This document shows, piece by piece, positions 51,192 through 60,033 of a stretch of DNA of 64,000 bases. Below the pieces are notes generated by a model. The model saw nothing but the letters and a program-made list of their open reading frames with translations. It ran no database searches and was not told where the DNA came from. This DNA is from Streptomyces sp. S465. GTDB lineage: Bacteria; Actinomycetota; Actinomycetes; Streptomycetales; Streptomycetaceae. Location of the stretch: contig NZ_CP114036.1 of NCBI RefSeq assembly GCF_026898115.1, positions 3,658,001-3,722,000 on the forward strand, in the 5' to 3' direction. The first letter of the stretch is position 1, and the number at the start of each line of letters is the position of its first letter. The translations under genes and the position numbers were made by a program.

Positions 51192-51554
51192 TTACGACCG
51201 GCACCGCTTGCACCGCGAGGACCGGGAGGCCCTGGACGACCGGGAGGACCGCGCCGAGAGCGCGACCAGCCCCACCAGCCCCGCCACGACGAGCGCGACC
51301 GGCACGATCCGCTCCATCCGGGGCTCGCCCTCCTCCGACACCAACTGGCTCCGCACGCTGGTGACCACTCGGTTCGCGGACACGTACGCCCGCCCGGCGG
51401 TCCGGTCCACAGCCGACGCCGCCTTCGCCTTCGCGTCCCCGATGATCGTCTTCGGGTGCACCCGCACCCCGATCTCGTCGAGCGTCACGGCGAGCTGCTG
51501 CCGCCTGCGGGCGATGTCCGCCTCGATCTGCGCAGGGGTCCTGGCATCCGACAC
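51192..51554 (-). CDS. DUF3618 family membrane protein
   Basis: This 120-residue protein has the DUF3618 pattern TPAQIEADIARRRQQLAVTLDEIGVRVHPK, then a C-terminal membrane helix (IVPVALVVAGLVGLVALSA) and an Arg/Ser/Cys-rich tail. GTG at 51554 follows GGAGGCAGC. Function unknown; common and conserved in Streptomyces next to bcp. Confidence 0.82.
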   Translation of the reverse strand: MSDARTPAQIEADIARRRQQLAVTLDEIGVRVHPKTIIGDAKAKAASAVDRTAGRAYVSANRVVTSVRSQLVSEEGEPRMERIVPVALVVAGLVGLVALSARSSRSSRASRSSRCKRCRS

Positions 51555-51693
51555 CGCGCTGCCTCCGTCAGTCTCGATGATTCGTGATGGACAGTCTGTC
51601 AGCTCCCCCTCTTCCCCGCCCCACGGCACCCCCGGACGGGAAGCTGGCTAATGTCGGGGACGTACCGCCCGATGCCACGAGGAGCACCAGACC

Positions 51694-52161
51694 ATGAGCG
51701 AGCGACTGCAGCCCGGCGACACCGCCCCCGCCTTCACCCTCCCCGACGCGGACGGCAAGCAGGTCTCGCTCGCCGACCACGCCGGCCGCAAGGTGATCGT
51801 CTACTTCTACCCCGCCGCCCTCACCCCCGGCTGCACCAAGCAGGCGTGCGACTTCACCGACAACCTCGAACTCCTCTCCGGTCACGGCTACGACGTCATC
51901 GGCATCTCCCCCGACAAGCCGGAGAAGCTCGCCACGTTCCGCGACCAGGAGGACCTGAAGGTCACCCTGCTCGCCGACCCCGCCAAGGAGACCCTGGAGG
52001 CATACGGCGCCTTCGGCGAGAAGAAGCTCTACGGCAAGACGGTCACGGGCGTGATCCGCTCCACCGTGATCGTCGACGAGCAGGGCAAGGTCGAGCGCGC
52101 CCTGTACAACGTGAAGGCCACCGGCCACGTAGCCAAGATCATCAAGGACCTGGGCCTCTGA
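51694..52161 (+). CDS. bcp: Thioredoxin-dependent thiol peroxidase (Bcp-type peroxiredoxin)
   Basis: This 155-residue atypical 2-Cys peroxiredoxin has the AhpC-TSA motif with TPGCTKQACDF: peroxidatic and resolving Cys separated by four residues, as in Bcp. FTLPDADGKQVSLADHAGRKVIVYFYP is the typical N-terminal strand and helix pattern (seen in parts). It reduces peroxides through thioredoxin. ATG follows a GAGGAGCACC site. A terminator lies 20 bases downstream. Confidence 0.95.
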   Translation: MSERLQPGDTAPAFTLPDADGKQVSLADHAGRKVIVYFYPAALTPGCTKQACDFTDNLELLSGHGYDVIGISPDKPEKLATFRDQEDLKVTLLADPAKETLEAYGAFGEKKLYGKTVTGVIRSTVIVDEQGKVERALYNVKATGHVAKIIKDLGL

Positions 52162-52181
52162 CCCCGGCGTTCCCCCGAGGG

Positions 52182-52208
52182 TCCCGCACCACGCCGGTGC
52201 GGGACCTT
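52182..52208 (+). terminator. Terminator after bcp
   Basis: GGTCCCGCACC, loop ACGCC and GGTGCGGGACC form an 11-bp stem followed by TTTCTC. Confidence 0.85.
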
Positions 52209-52293
52209 TCTCATGTCGTGCGTGACCCCCCGGCACCTCGTTCGTTACTCAGTGCGATCGCACGACATGTGATCGCACGGGGAGGGGAGGGCA

Positions 52294-52920
52294 ATGCCCG
52301 CGAGTTACACCTATGAGCTGCTCGTCGCAACCGCTCGCAGCGCGAAGACCATCGACGAAGCCATACGACGCTGCGGTGGCGAGCCCACCGCCGGCAGCAG
52401 GAGTTACCTCCGGCGCAAGCTGGCCGAAGCGGGCATCGACGCCTCTCACCTCCGCATGGAGCGGGTGCGGCACACCGAAACGAGACTCAGGGAGGTCGCC
52501 GCCCGCTCCAGTAGTGTGGCCGAGGTGGTTCGTCGCCTGGGAATCAGCCCCGTAGGCGGCAATCAGGCTCATATCGGAAGGCGCCTGGCGGCCTTCGGAA
52601 TCGACACCTCACACTTTTCACCTCAGTCCACTCGGCAGCCCAAGAGGCCGACCCGCAACCGCCTGATTCTGGGGTCACCTTCGGACGGGAGAACTCCCGG
52701 CGAGCGGCTGCGCAGAGAGCTCATTGGTCGTGGCCTTCCGGAGAGATGCGCGATGTGTGGCGTCGGCCCGGAGTGGAACGGCAAGCCGCTGCGCCACGAA
52801 ATCGACCACGTCAACGGAGACTGGTGGGACAACCGCATGGAAAATCTGCGGCTGCTGTGCCCCAATTGCCATGCGGTGACCGACACATTCCGTGGCCGCA
52901 GACGACAGGGCACGGCGTGA
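52294..52920 (+). CDS. HNH endonuclease with two repeated N-terminal modules
   Basis: This 208-residue protein ends in an HNH nuclease: Cys-x2-Cys (CAMCG), IDHVNGDWWDNRMENLRLLCPNCH with the H-N-H residues (HEIDH, NGDWWDN, CPNCH). The N-terminal half is two ~48-residue repeats (each ...RSxSxxEVVRRLGxxxxGxxxxxIxRRLxxxGIDxSHF). They look like HTH-like DNA-binding modules. It overlaps the next gene by four bases, which encodes a longer paralogue. It could be a homing-type or defence nuclease. Confidence 0.85.
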   Translation: MPASYTYELLVATARSAKTIDEAIRRCGGEPTAGSRSYLRRKLAEAGIDASHLRMERVRHTETRLREVAARSSSVAEVVRRLGISPVGGNQAHIGRRLAAFGIDTSHFSPQSTRQPKRPTRNRLILGSPSDGRTPGERLRRELIGRGLPERCAMCGVGPEWNGKPLRHEIDHVNGDWWDNRMENLRLLCPNCHAVTDTFRGRRRQGTA

Positions 52921-53771
52921 ATCGGCGCGCCAGGTACAGCCAGGAGGTGCTGGCCCGAAGCGCCGCCCAGTCCCGCAGCCTCGTCGACATGATGCGTAGG
53001 CTCGGCGCTCCTCTGGGCAGTGCAACTCGACGCTATCTGCGCAACCGCCTCAGCCATTACGGCATCGACACCTCCCACTTCGCCGAGGAACCATTACCTG
53101 GGCGGCCACGGATGTCCTATTCGAGGGAACGCCTCGAAGAAGCCGCCGCACGCAGTCACAGTGTCCAGGAGATGCTCGCGTTCATGGGCGTCCCTCCCTA
53201 CGACAGCGCCTACAGCCATCTGAGGAAGAAGCTGGAACAGTTCGGCATCGACACCGCGCATTTCACCGGCAGACGGGGCACAGCCCCGGAGAGGCTGCTC
53301 CCCCGAGCCGCGTTGACGCGGGCCGTCTCGGACTCGTACAGCGTGGCGGAGGTGCTGCGCCTTCTGGACATACCCGTGGGCGGCGCAGGACGTTCGCTGG
53401 TACGGAGGAGTGTCGCCGCGTATGGGATCTCCACCGCTCACTTCACCGGCCGAGGGCACCAACGCGGTCGTGCCTCTCCCCAGCGCAAGTCGGCGTCGAT
53501 GATTCTTCAGCGGCTTGATCCCGGTAGTACCCGCACGAAGACCTCAGTATTGAGGCGGGCCCTCGATGAGAGCGGTGTGCCCCAGGTCTGCGACGGGTGC
53601 GGCACAGGCGACAGCTGGCAGGGCAGACGACTCGTTCTGGAGATCGACCACATCAATGGAGACCGGTTGGACAACCGCATCGGTAATCTGCGGTATCTCT
53701 GCCCGTCCTGTCACAGTCAGACAAAGAACTTCTCCGGCCGAGGACGGCCGGGCACCACCACATGGCGTTAA
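52917..53771 (+). CDS. HNH endonuclease with three repeated N-terminal modules (paralogue)
   Basis: This 284-residue protein starts at a GTG overlapping the previous stop (GTGA). Three modules of about 50-60 residues (ending GIDTSHF, GIDTAHF, GISTAHF) are followed by an HNH domain: CDGCG, LEIDHINGDRLDNRIGNLRYLCPSCH (catalytic His and Asn seen as IDHINGDRLDN and CPSCH). It contains a TTA codon at 53094-53096. A tandem pair of such enzymes next to a tRNA gene is a possible mobile or defence element, but no transposase, integrase or methylase is nearby. Confidence 0.85.
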   Translation: MNRRARYSQEVLARSAAQSRSLVDMMRRLGAPLGSATRRYLRNRLSHYGIDTSHFAEEPLPGRPRMSYSRERLEEAAARSHSVQEMLAFMGVPPYDSAYSHLRKKLEQFGIDTAHFTGRRGTAPERLLPRAALTRAVSDSYSVAEVLRLLDIPVGGAGRSLVRRSVAAYGISTAHFTGRGHQRGRASPQRKSASMILQRLDPGSTRTKTSVLRRALDESGVPQVCDGCGTGDSWQGRRLVLEIDHINGDRLDNRIGNLRYLCPSCHSQTKNFSGRGRPGTTTWR

Positions 53772-53801
53772 GGAATCGACACACAGTACAGTTGCGCTCG
53801 C

Positions 53802-53876
53802 GGGCCCGTACCCCAGCTGGCTAGAGGGCGCCGGTTTAGGTCCGGTGTGTCGTGGGTTCGAGTCCCACCGGGCCCA
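53802..53876 (+). tRNA. tRNA-Leu-type gene (anticodon TAG) with class I shape
   Basis: The 75-base gene folds as a cloverleaf: acceptor GGGCCCG/CGGGCCC with discriminator A, D-loop AGCTGGCTAGA, anticodon stem GCCGG/CCGGT around loop TTTAGGT with anticodon TAG (reading CUA), variable loop of only about five bases, and T-arm GTGGGTTCGAGTCCCAC. Leucine tRNAs normally have a long variable arm; this one has none. The D-stem has one mismatch. Confidence 0.75.
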
Positions 53877-53882
53877 TCGCGG

Positions 53883-53913
53883 AAGGCGCGGCACCACGCG
53901 GGTGCCGCGCCTT
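53883..53913. terminator. Bidirectional terminator
   Basis: AAGGCGCGGCACC, an ACGCG loop and GGTGCCGCGCCTT form a 13-bp stem between the tRNA (+) and rdgB (-). Confidence 0.88.
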
Positions 53914-53919
53914 CGTTGC

Positions 53920-54555
53920 TCATCCCAGAAGTTCGCGCACGATCGGGGCGATGGCGCGGAACGCCTTGCCGCGGTGGCTGATGGCGTTCTTCTCGTCGGG
54001 GGTCAGTTCGGCGCAGGTGCGGGTCTCGCCGTGGGGCTGGAGGACGGGGTCGTAGCCGAAGCCGCCGCCGCCCACGGGCTCACGGCGGAGGGTGCCGGTG
54101 AGCCGGCCGGAGACCACGCGTTCGGTGCCGTCGGGGAGGGCGAGGGCGGCGGCGCATTCGAAGTGGGCGCCGCGGTGTTCGTCGGGGACGTCGGCGAGCT
54201 GGGCGAGCAGCAGGTCGAGGTTGGCGCGGTCGTTGCCGTGGCCGCCCGACCAGCGGGCCGAGAAGATGCCGGGGGCGCCGCCGAGGACGTCCACGCAGAG
54301 GCCGGAGTCGTCGGCGATCGCGGGGTGGCCGGTGGCCCGCGCCAGGGCGTGGGCCTTGAGGAGGGCGTTCTCCGCGAAGGTCACGCCGGTCTCCTTGACG
54401 TCCGGGACCTCCGGATAGGCGTCGGCGCCGACGAGTTCGACGTCGAGGCCGGACTCGCCCAGGATGGCGCGCAGTTCGGTGATCTTGTAGACGTTGCGGG
54501 TCGCGAGGACCAGGCGGCGGGGGTGCGGGGGATGTCCCTCAGTGTGTTGCTGCAT
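53920..54555 (-). CDS. rdgB: Non-canonical purine NTP pyrophosphatase (RdgB/HAM1)
   Basis: This 211-residue protein has the HAM1 motifs LVLATRNVYKITELRAIL, TFAENALLKA, IADDSGLCVDVLGGAPGIFSARW and the GFGYDPVL motif, plus late SHRGKAF. It hydrolyses dITP/XTP to prevent their incorporation into nucleic acids. It is upstream of rph in the conserved actinobacterial order. ATG at 54555. Confidence 0.95.
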   Translation of the reverse strand: MQQHTEGHPPHPRRLVLATRNVYKITELRAILGESGLDVELVGADAYPEVPDVKETGVTFAENALLKAHALARATGHPAIADDSGLCVDVLGGAPGIFSARWSGGHGNDRANLDLLLAQLADVPDEHRGAHFECAAALALPDGTERVVSGRLTGTLRREPVGGGGFGYDPVLQPHGETRTCAELTPDEKNAISHRGKAFRAIAPIVRELLG

Positions 54556-54601
54556 AGCTCTCGATTATCGAGGGGAGGCCGGGGCGGGCGGGCGCCGGCG
54601 G

Positions 54602-54997
54602 TCAGGGCGAGCAGACGTCGGTCAGCTCGCCCGCCGCGTCCCTGACCGGGGTCAGATCGGGCTGCTCACCGCTGTCGATGGACTTCTGGACGTTGTCCAC
54701 GGCCTTCTGGAGGCTGTCGACGGCCTTGCCGACGTCCGCGTTGTCGGTGCGGTCGCCGGCCTTGTCGATGTCCTTGTCGAGGGCGTCCAGGACCTTGTCG
54801 GCGTCCTCCGGGTTGTCGGCGGCGCCGCTCAGGGCGTCCTGGAGGTCGTCCACGTCGTTGGATATCTCGACCGCGAGCTGGGCGCAGTCGAGGGCCTTCT
54901 CCACGGCGCCGCAGCCGGCGGTGACCGGCACCGCGAGCGCGACGGCGGCGAAAGCGGTGACGGCGGTGGTGCGGCGGTGACGGTTGCGCGGCGCCAT
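54602..54997 (-). CDS. Hypothetical helical lipoprotein
   Basis: This 131-residue protein has a lipoprotein signal (TAVTAFAAVALAVPVTAGC, lipobox TAGC) and a helical, acidic mature part (VDDLQDALSGAADNPEDADKVLDALDKDIDKA) with two Cys that might bond (DCAQL and DVCSP). It lies between rdgB and rph and is co-oriented with both. Function unknown. Confidence 0.82.
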   Translation of the reverse strand: MAPRNRHRRTTAVTAFAAVALAVPVTAGCGAVEKALDCAQLAVEISNDVDDLQDALSGAADNPEDADKVLDALDKDIDKAGDRTDNADVGKAVDSLQKAVDNVQKSIDSGEQPDLTPVRDAAGELTDVCSP

Positions 54998-55087
54998 GGC
55001 GTGGGTCCTCCCCGTGAACAGCCGGAACGGTGCTGGTACCTGACTAAACGCCAGGCGCCGGGCGACGGTTGCCCGGCGCCGCCGTTC

Positions 55088-55819
<732 letters not shown>

Positions 55820-55983
55820 GGGACGAGCCTATCGGCATCGCCAAGGGCCCCGGTCCGCGTCCGGTTCGGGTACGGCACGGGGCCGGCCCGAGTACGGCGC
55901 GGGTACGGCGGCACGGCCGCGGACCGCGTCCGGCGCGCGATACGGTCCGCGGCGGGGCGGGCTCGGACGTCAGAACCGGAAGG

Positions 55984-56217
55984 TCACATCAGGTCTTCGA
56001 TCTCGGCGGCGACGGGGTCCGCGTCGGTGCCGATGACCACCTGGATCGCGCTGCCCATCTTCACCACTCCGTGGGCGCCCGCGGCCTTCAGGAGGGCCTC
56101 GTCGACCAGGGCGGCATCCTTGACCTCGGTGCGGAGGCGGGTGATGCAGCCCTCGACCTCGACGATGTTGTCGATACCGCCGAGCCCCGCGACGATCTTC
56201 TCAGCCTTGCTGGCCAT
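55984..56217 (-). CDS. nagF: PTS EIIB component (GlcNAc/glucose type)
   Basis: This 77-residue protein is a stand-alone EIIB domain: GLGGIDNIVEVEGCITRLRTEV with the phosphorylated Cys in EGCITRLR, and GVVKMGSAIQVVIGTDADPVA. It transfers phosphate to sugar bound by the EIIC at 56449, which lacks its own EIIB. ATG at 56217 with GGAGCGAAC is preferred over an upstream Met. The operator palindromes in the shared upstream region suggest GlcNAc-responsive control. Confidence 0.88.
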   Translation of the reverse strand: MASKAEKIVAGLGGIDNIVEVEGCITRLRTEVKDAALVDEALLKAAGAHGVVKMGSAIQVVIGTDADPVAAEIEDLM

Positions 56218-56267
56218 GTTCGCTCCTGTCGTCCTACTGTCCGCGTTGCGATCCACCGATCCACCGG

Positions 56268-56283
56268 AGTGGTCTACACCATT
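56268..56283. promoter_or_regulatory. DasR-type operator (dre), nagF side
   Basis: AGTGGTCTACACCATT matches 13 of 16 positions of the dre consensus ACTGGTCTAGACCACT. It lies about 50 bases upstream of nagF. Confidence 0.7.
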
Positions 56284-56370
56284 ATGCGGGTGAGGAGGCC
56301 GACCGTCACATGGAAGGATAGATTCCTTTATCGGATCCCTACGTGTACGGGATCCCTCCGTGCTACAACA

Positions 56371-56396
56371 GGTCTACACCACATGTGGTGTAGACC
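56371..56396. promoter_or_regulatory. Double dre palindrome, nagE2 side
   Basis: A perfect 26-base inverted repeat GGTCTACACCACA/TGTGGTGTAGACC contains two dre-like half-elements back to back (the GGTCTACACC arm and GGTGTAGACC arm). It lies 53 bases upstream of the EIIC start, where DasR would repress transcription in the absence of GlcN-6-P. Confidence 0.72.
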
Positions 56397-56448
56397 ATAA
56401 CGCGGGCCGCCCCCATCCCCCGAGAGCCCGCCTCACCAGGAGGAACCG

Positions 56449-57699
56449 ATGAGTACGGCCACCGCCCAGGCGGCGCCCGCCCAGAAGCGGGGTGCCGGTC
56501 TGTTCCAAGGGCTGCAGAAGGTCGGCCGCAGCCTTCAGCTGCCGATCGCCGTCCTGCCCGCCGCCGGAATCATGGTCCGGCTCGGGCAGCCCGATGTGTT
56601 CGGCGCCGACGGACTGGGCTGGGACAAGGTCGCCGCCGTGTTCAACAACGCCGGCGGCGCGCTCACCGGCGCCCTTCCGCTGCTCTTCTGCGTCGGCGTG
56701 GCCATCGGGTTCGCCAAGAAGTCGGACGGGTCCACCGCGCTGGCCGCCGTGGTCGGCTTCCTCGTCTACAGCAAGGTGCTGGAGGCCTTCCCGGTCGCCG
56801 ACGCGGTGGTCCAGAAGGGCGCGGACATACCGGCCAAGTTCAACGATCCCGGTGTGCTCGGCGGCATCGTCATGGGACTGCTCACCGCCGTGCTGTGGCA
56901 GCGCTTCCACCGCACCCGGCTGGTGGACTGGCTCGGCTTCTTCAACGGCCGCCGGCTGGTGCCGATCATCATGGCCTTCACCGGCATCGTGGTGGGCGTC
57001 TTCTTCGGCCTGGTCTGGGAGCCCATCGGCGACGGCATCAGCAACTTCGGCGAGTGGATGACCGGACTCGGCTCCGCGGGATCGGCCCTCTTCGGCGCCG
57101 TCAACCGCGCCCTGATCCCGATCGGCATGCACCAGTTCGTGAACACCGTGGCCTGGTTCCAGCTCGGCGACTTCACCAACGCGGCCGGCGAGACGGTGCA
57201 CGGCGACCTCAGCCGCTTCCTGGCGGGCGACCCGAGCGCCGGAATGTTCATGTCCGGCTTCTTCCCGATCATGATGTTCGGCCTTCCGGCCGCCGCCCTG
57301 GCCATGGCCCACGCCGCCCGCCCCGAGCGCCGCAAGGCCGTGCTGGGCATGATGCTCTCGCTGGCGCTCACCTCGTTCGTCACGGGCGTGACCGAGCCGA
57401 TCGAGTTCTCGTTCATGTTCATCGCCCCGCTGCTCTACGTGATCCACGCGGTGCTCACCGCCGTGGCGATGGCGATCACCTGGGCCCTGGGCGTGCACGC
57501 GGGCTTCAACTTCTCCGCGGGCTTCATCGACTACGCCCTGAACTGGAGCCATGCCACCAAGCCATGGCTGATCATCCCGATCGGACTCGTCTTCGCGGTG
57601 ATCTACTACGTGGTCTTCCGCTTCGCGATCACCAAGTTCAACCTCCCCACCCCGGGCCGTGAACCCGAGGAGGAGGTCGAGGACCTCACCAAGGCGTAG
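56449..57699 (+). CDS. nagE2: PTS EIIC permease (GlcNAc-type)
   Basis: This 416-residue membrane protein has the EIIC-Glc family pattern: LQKVGRSLQLPIAVLPAAGIMVRLG, FNDPGVLGGIVMGLL, NRALIPIGMHQFVNT, GVTEPIEFSFMF (the catalytic TEPIE motif) and HAGFNFSAGFIDY. It transports and phosphorylates N-acetylglucosamine with the separate EIIB (55984). GlcNAc uptake through this type of locus is central to Streptomyces development. It is divergent from nagF over a dre-containing region. Confidence 0.92.
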   Translation: MSTATAQAAPAQKRGAGLFQGLQKVGRSLQLPIAVLPAAGIMVRLGQPDVFGADGLGWDKVAAVFNNAGGALTGALPLLFCVGVAIGFAKKSDGSTALAAVVGFLVYSKVLEAFPVADAVVQKGADIPAKFNDPGVLGGIVMGLLTAVLWQRFHRTRLVDWLGFFNGRRLVPIIMAFTGIVVGVFFGLVWEPIGDGISNFGEWMTGLGSAGSALFGAVNRALIPIGMHQFVNTVAWFQLGDFTNAAGETVHGDLSRFLAGDPSAGMFMSGFFPIMMFGLPAAALAMAHAARPERRKAVLGMMLSLALTSFVTGVTEPIEFSFMFIAPLLYVIHAVLTAVAMAITWALGVHAGFNFSAGFIDYALNWSHATKPWLIIPIGLVFAVIYYVVFRFAITKFNLPTPGREPEEEVEDLTKA

Positions 57700-57723
57700 A
57701 CCGCCGTCGGCGCCGACGCGTGA

Positions 57724-57758
57724 CGAGGCCCCGGAACCGGTTCGGTTCCGGGGCCTCG
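57724..57758. terminator. Bidirectional terminator
   Basis: CGAGGCCCCGGAACC, a GGTTC loop and GGTTCCGGGGCCTCG form a 15-bp stem between nagE2 and the convergent hydrolase gene. Confidence 0.9.
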
Positions 57759-57767
57759 TGCTGCTGC

Positions 57768-58520
57768 CTAGACCTCGTAGACCGCGCCCGCCTTGGCCAG
57801 CTCCACCGGGCCGCCGAAGACCTGCTGGGCATCGCGCTGGTTGATCTGGGGGTCCGTCCACGGCGGGATGTGGGTGAGCACCAGGGTCCCGACCCCCGCC
57901 CGCAGTGCGTGCTCACCCGCCTGGCGGCCGTTGAGATGCAGCTCCGGGATGTCCTCCTTGCCGTGCGTGAAGGCCGCCTCGCACAGGAAGAGGTCCCCGC
58001 CCCGGGCCAGGTCCACCAGGGCCTCACAGGGGCCCGTGTCACCCGAGTAGACCAGCGAGCGGCCGCCGTGCTCGATCCGGAAGCCGAACGCCTCCACCGG
58101 ATGGCAGACCCGCTCGGTGCGGATCGTGAAGGGGCCGAGCTCGAAGCTGCCGGGCGTCAGCGTGCGGAAGTCGAAGACCTCGCGCATCGACTTCTCATCG
58201 GGCACGTCGTCATACGCCTGGACCAGCCGCCGCTCGGTGTCCTCCGGACCGTAGACCGGGATCGCCTCCGCGCGGCCCCCGTCGTGCCGGTAGTAGCGCG
58301 CGACGAAGTACGCGCACATGTCGATGCAGTGATCGGGGTGGAGGTGGGACAGTATGACGGCGTCGAGGTCGTAGAGACCGCAGTGGCGCTGCAACTCGCC
58401 AAGGGCGCCATTGCCCATGTCGAGGAGCAGCCGGAAGCCGTCGGCCTCTACGAGGTAGCTCGAGCAGGCCGATTCCGCGGACGGGAACGACCCTGAGCAT
58501 CCGACGACGGTGAGCTTCAT
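57768..58520 (-). CDS. Metallo-beta-lactamase-fold hydrolase (RNase Z/ElaC-like)
   Basis: This 250-residue protein has the MBL metal motif ILSHLHPDHCIDM (HxHxDH), the HPVEAFGFRIEHGGRSLVYSGDTGPC segment (Asp of SGDTG) and a late His in LTHIPPW. It resembles cyclic nucleotide/tRNA 3' processing-like hydrolases but lacks the exosite of RNase Z. AAGGAGG at the start of the ATG at 58520 is ideal. Substrate unknown. Confidence 0.88.
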   Translation of the reverse strand: MKLTVVGCSGSFPSAESACSSYLVEADGFRLLLDMGNGALGELQRHCGLYDLDAVILSHLHPDHCIDMCAYFVARYYRHDGGRAEAIPVYGPEDTERRLVQAYDDVPDEKSMREVFDFRTLTPGSFELGPFTIRTERVCHPVEAFGFRIEHGGRSLVYSGDTGPCEALVDLARGGDLFLCEAAFTHGKEDIPELHLNGRQAGEHALRAGVGTLVLTHIPPWTDPQINQRDAQQVFGGPVELAKAGAVYEV

Positions 58521-58711
58521 GAAGCAGGAACCTCCTTGAGGGGTCCCCATGCCGAGGGCCATGGGCGGGTGCGGGGGGTCATGCGGTGCCCACGAGCGTA
58601 AGGCGCGAAAGCCCAGGCAGCTCCTCCATGCGTCCGCGTTGTGGGCGGAATCACCAGGACGGAGCCGGGCGGCGCCCGGTCCCGCCCCCCGCCGGCCGAT
58701 CGGCCCGAGGG

Positions 58712-59662
58712 CTAGGCCCAGAGCTGGCCGTGCAGCGTCTCGATCGCCTCCTCGGTGGTGGCCGCCGTGTAGACGCCGGTGGAGAGGTACTTCCAGCCGC
58801 CGTCGGCGACGATGAAGACCACATCGGCGCTCTGCCCGGCCTTGACCGCCTTACGGGCGACACCGAGAGCGGCATGCAGCGCGGCACCGGTCGAGACGCC
58901 GGCGAAGATGCCCTCCTGGGCGAGGAGTTCACGGGTGCGGGTCACCGCGTCCTCGGAGCCGACGGAGAAGCGGGTGGTGAGGACGGACTCGTCGTACAGC
59001 TCGGGGACGAAGCCCTCGTCCAGGTTGCGCAGTCCGTAGACGACGTCGTCATAGCGCGGCTCGGCGGCGACGATCTGGACGTCCGGCTTGTTCTCGCGCA
59101 GGTAGCGGCCGACGCCCATGAGGGTGCCGGTGGTGCCCAGACCGGCGACGAAGTGGGTGATGGAGGGCAGGTCGGCGAGGATCTCGGGGCCGGTGGTGGC
59201 GTAGTGGGCGCCGGCGTTGTCCGGGTTGCCGTACTGGTACAGCATCACCCAGTCCGGGTGCTCTCCGGCCAGCTCCTTGGCCACCCGGACGGCCGTGTTG
59301 GAGCCGCCGGCGGCCGGCGAGGAGATGATCTCCGCGCCCCACATGGCGAGCAGCTGGCGCCGCTCCTCGCTGGTGTTCTCCGGCATCACGCAGACGATGC
59401 GGTAGCCCTTGAGCTTGGCCGCCATCGCGAGCGAGATGCCGGTGTTGCCCGAGGTGGGCTCGAGGATGGTGCAGCCGGGGCTCAACCGGCCGTCCTTCTC
59501 GGCCTGTTCGATCATATGGAGCGCGGGGCGGTCCTTGACCGAGCCGGTCGGGTTGCGGTCCTCCAGCTTCGCCCAGATCCGTACGTCGGAGGAGGGCGAG
59601 AGCCGCGGCAGCCGGACGAGCGGCGTGTTGCCGACCGCGGCCAGCGGGCTGTCGTACCGCAT
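58712..59662 (-). CDS. cysM: PLP-dependent cysteine synthase (CysM type)
   Basis: This 316-residue protein has the PLP Lys in NPTGSVKDRPALHM, the SGNTGISLAMAA phosphate loop and the GTTGTLMGVGRYL motif. CysM uses O-phosphoserine and the sulfur carrier CysO-COSH as substrate. It overlaps cysO by one base (TGATG). The JAMM protease at 60252 completes the pathway as CysO-cysteine hydrolase. Confidence 0.95.
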   Translation of the reverse strand: MRYDSPLAAVGNTPLVRLPRLSPSSDVRIWAKLEDRNPTGSVKDRPALHMIEQAEKDGRLSPGCTILEPTSGNTGISLAMAAKLKGYRIVCVMPENTSEERRQLLAMWGAEIISSPAAGGSNTAVRVAKELAGEHPDWVMLYQYGNPDNAGAHYATTGPEILADLPSITHFVAGLGTTGTLMGVGRYLRENKPDVQIVAAEPRYDDVVYGLRNLDEGFVPELYDESVLTTRFSVGSEDAVTRTRELLAQEGIFAGVSTGAALHAALGVARKAVKAGQSADVVFIVADGGWKYLSTGVYTAATTEEAIETLHGQLWA

Positions 59663-59940
59663 CAGACCATGCCACCGGCGACGGCGGGGAGGATGGTCAC
59701 GTTGTCGCCGTCCGAGAGCTTGGTGGAGATGCCGTCGAGGAAGCGGACGTCCTCGTCGTTCAGGTAGACGTTGACGAAGCGGCGCAGCTCACCGCCGTCG
59801 ACCAGGCGCTCCTGGATGCCGGCGTGCCGGGTCTCCAGGTCGGCGAAGAGCTCGCCGAGCGTGGCCCCGCTGCCCTCGACCGCCTTCTGGCCGTCGGTGT
59901 AGGTGCGGAGGATGGTCGGGATGCGGACCTCGATGGCCAT
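59662..59940 (-). CDS. cysO: CysO/MoaD-ThiS-type sulfur carrier with masked C-terminus
   Basis: This 92-residue beta-grasp protein has IPTILRTYTDGQKAVEGSGATLGELF and FVNVYLNDEDVRFLDGISTKLSDGDNVTILPAVAGG. The C-terminus reads GGMV, so the active diglycine is capped by two residues and must be trimmed before adenylation and thiocarboxylation. The neighbouring JAMM protease could do so. The product feeds CysM in cysteine synthesis. Confidence 0.9.
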   Translation of the reverse strand: MAIEVRIPTILRTYTDGQKAVEGSGATLGELFADLETRHAGIQERLVDGGELRRFVNVYLNDEDVRFLDGISTKLSDGDNVTILPAVAGGMV

Positions 59941-60033
59941 GTCTGGGCTCCTGTCGGAGGGCGGGGTGGATCCCGGACCGGAGGGGCCGGGAGGGCGTCG
60001 CCGAAAGGGCGTCGGGCGTCGCGAGGGGCGCGC

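Noticed and set aside
53802..53876. Amber suppressor tRNA
   Set aside because: Anticodon 5'-UAG-3' pairs with codon CUA (Leu), not with UAG; a suppressor would need anticodon CUA.
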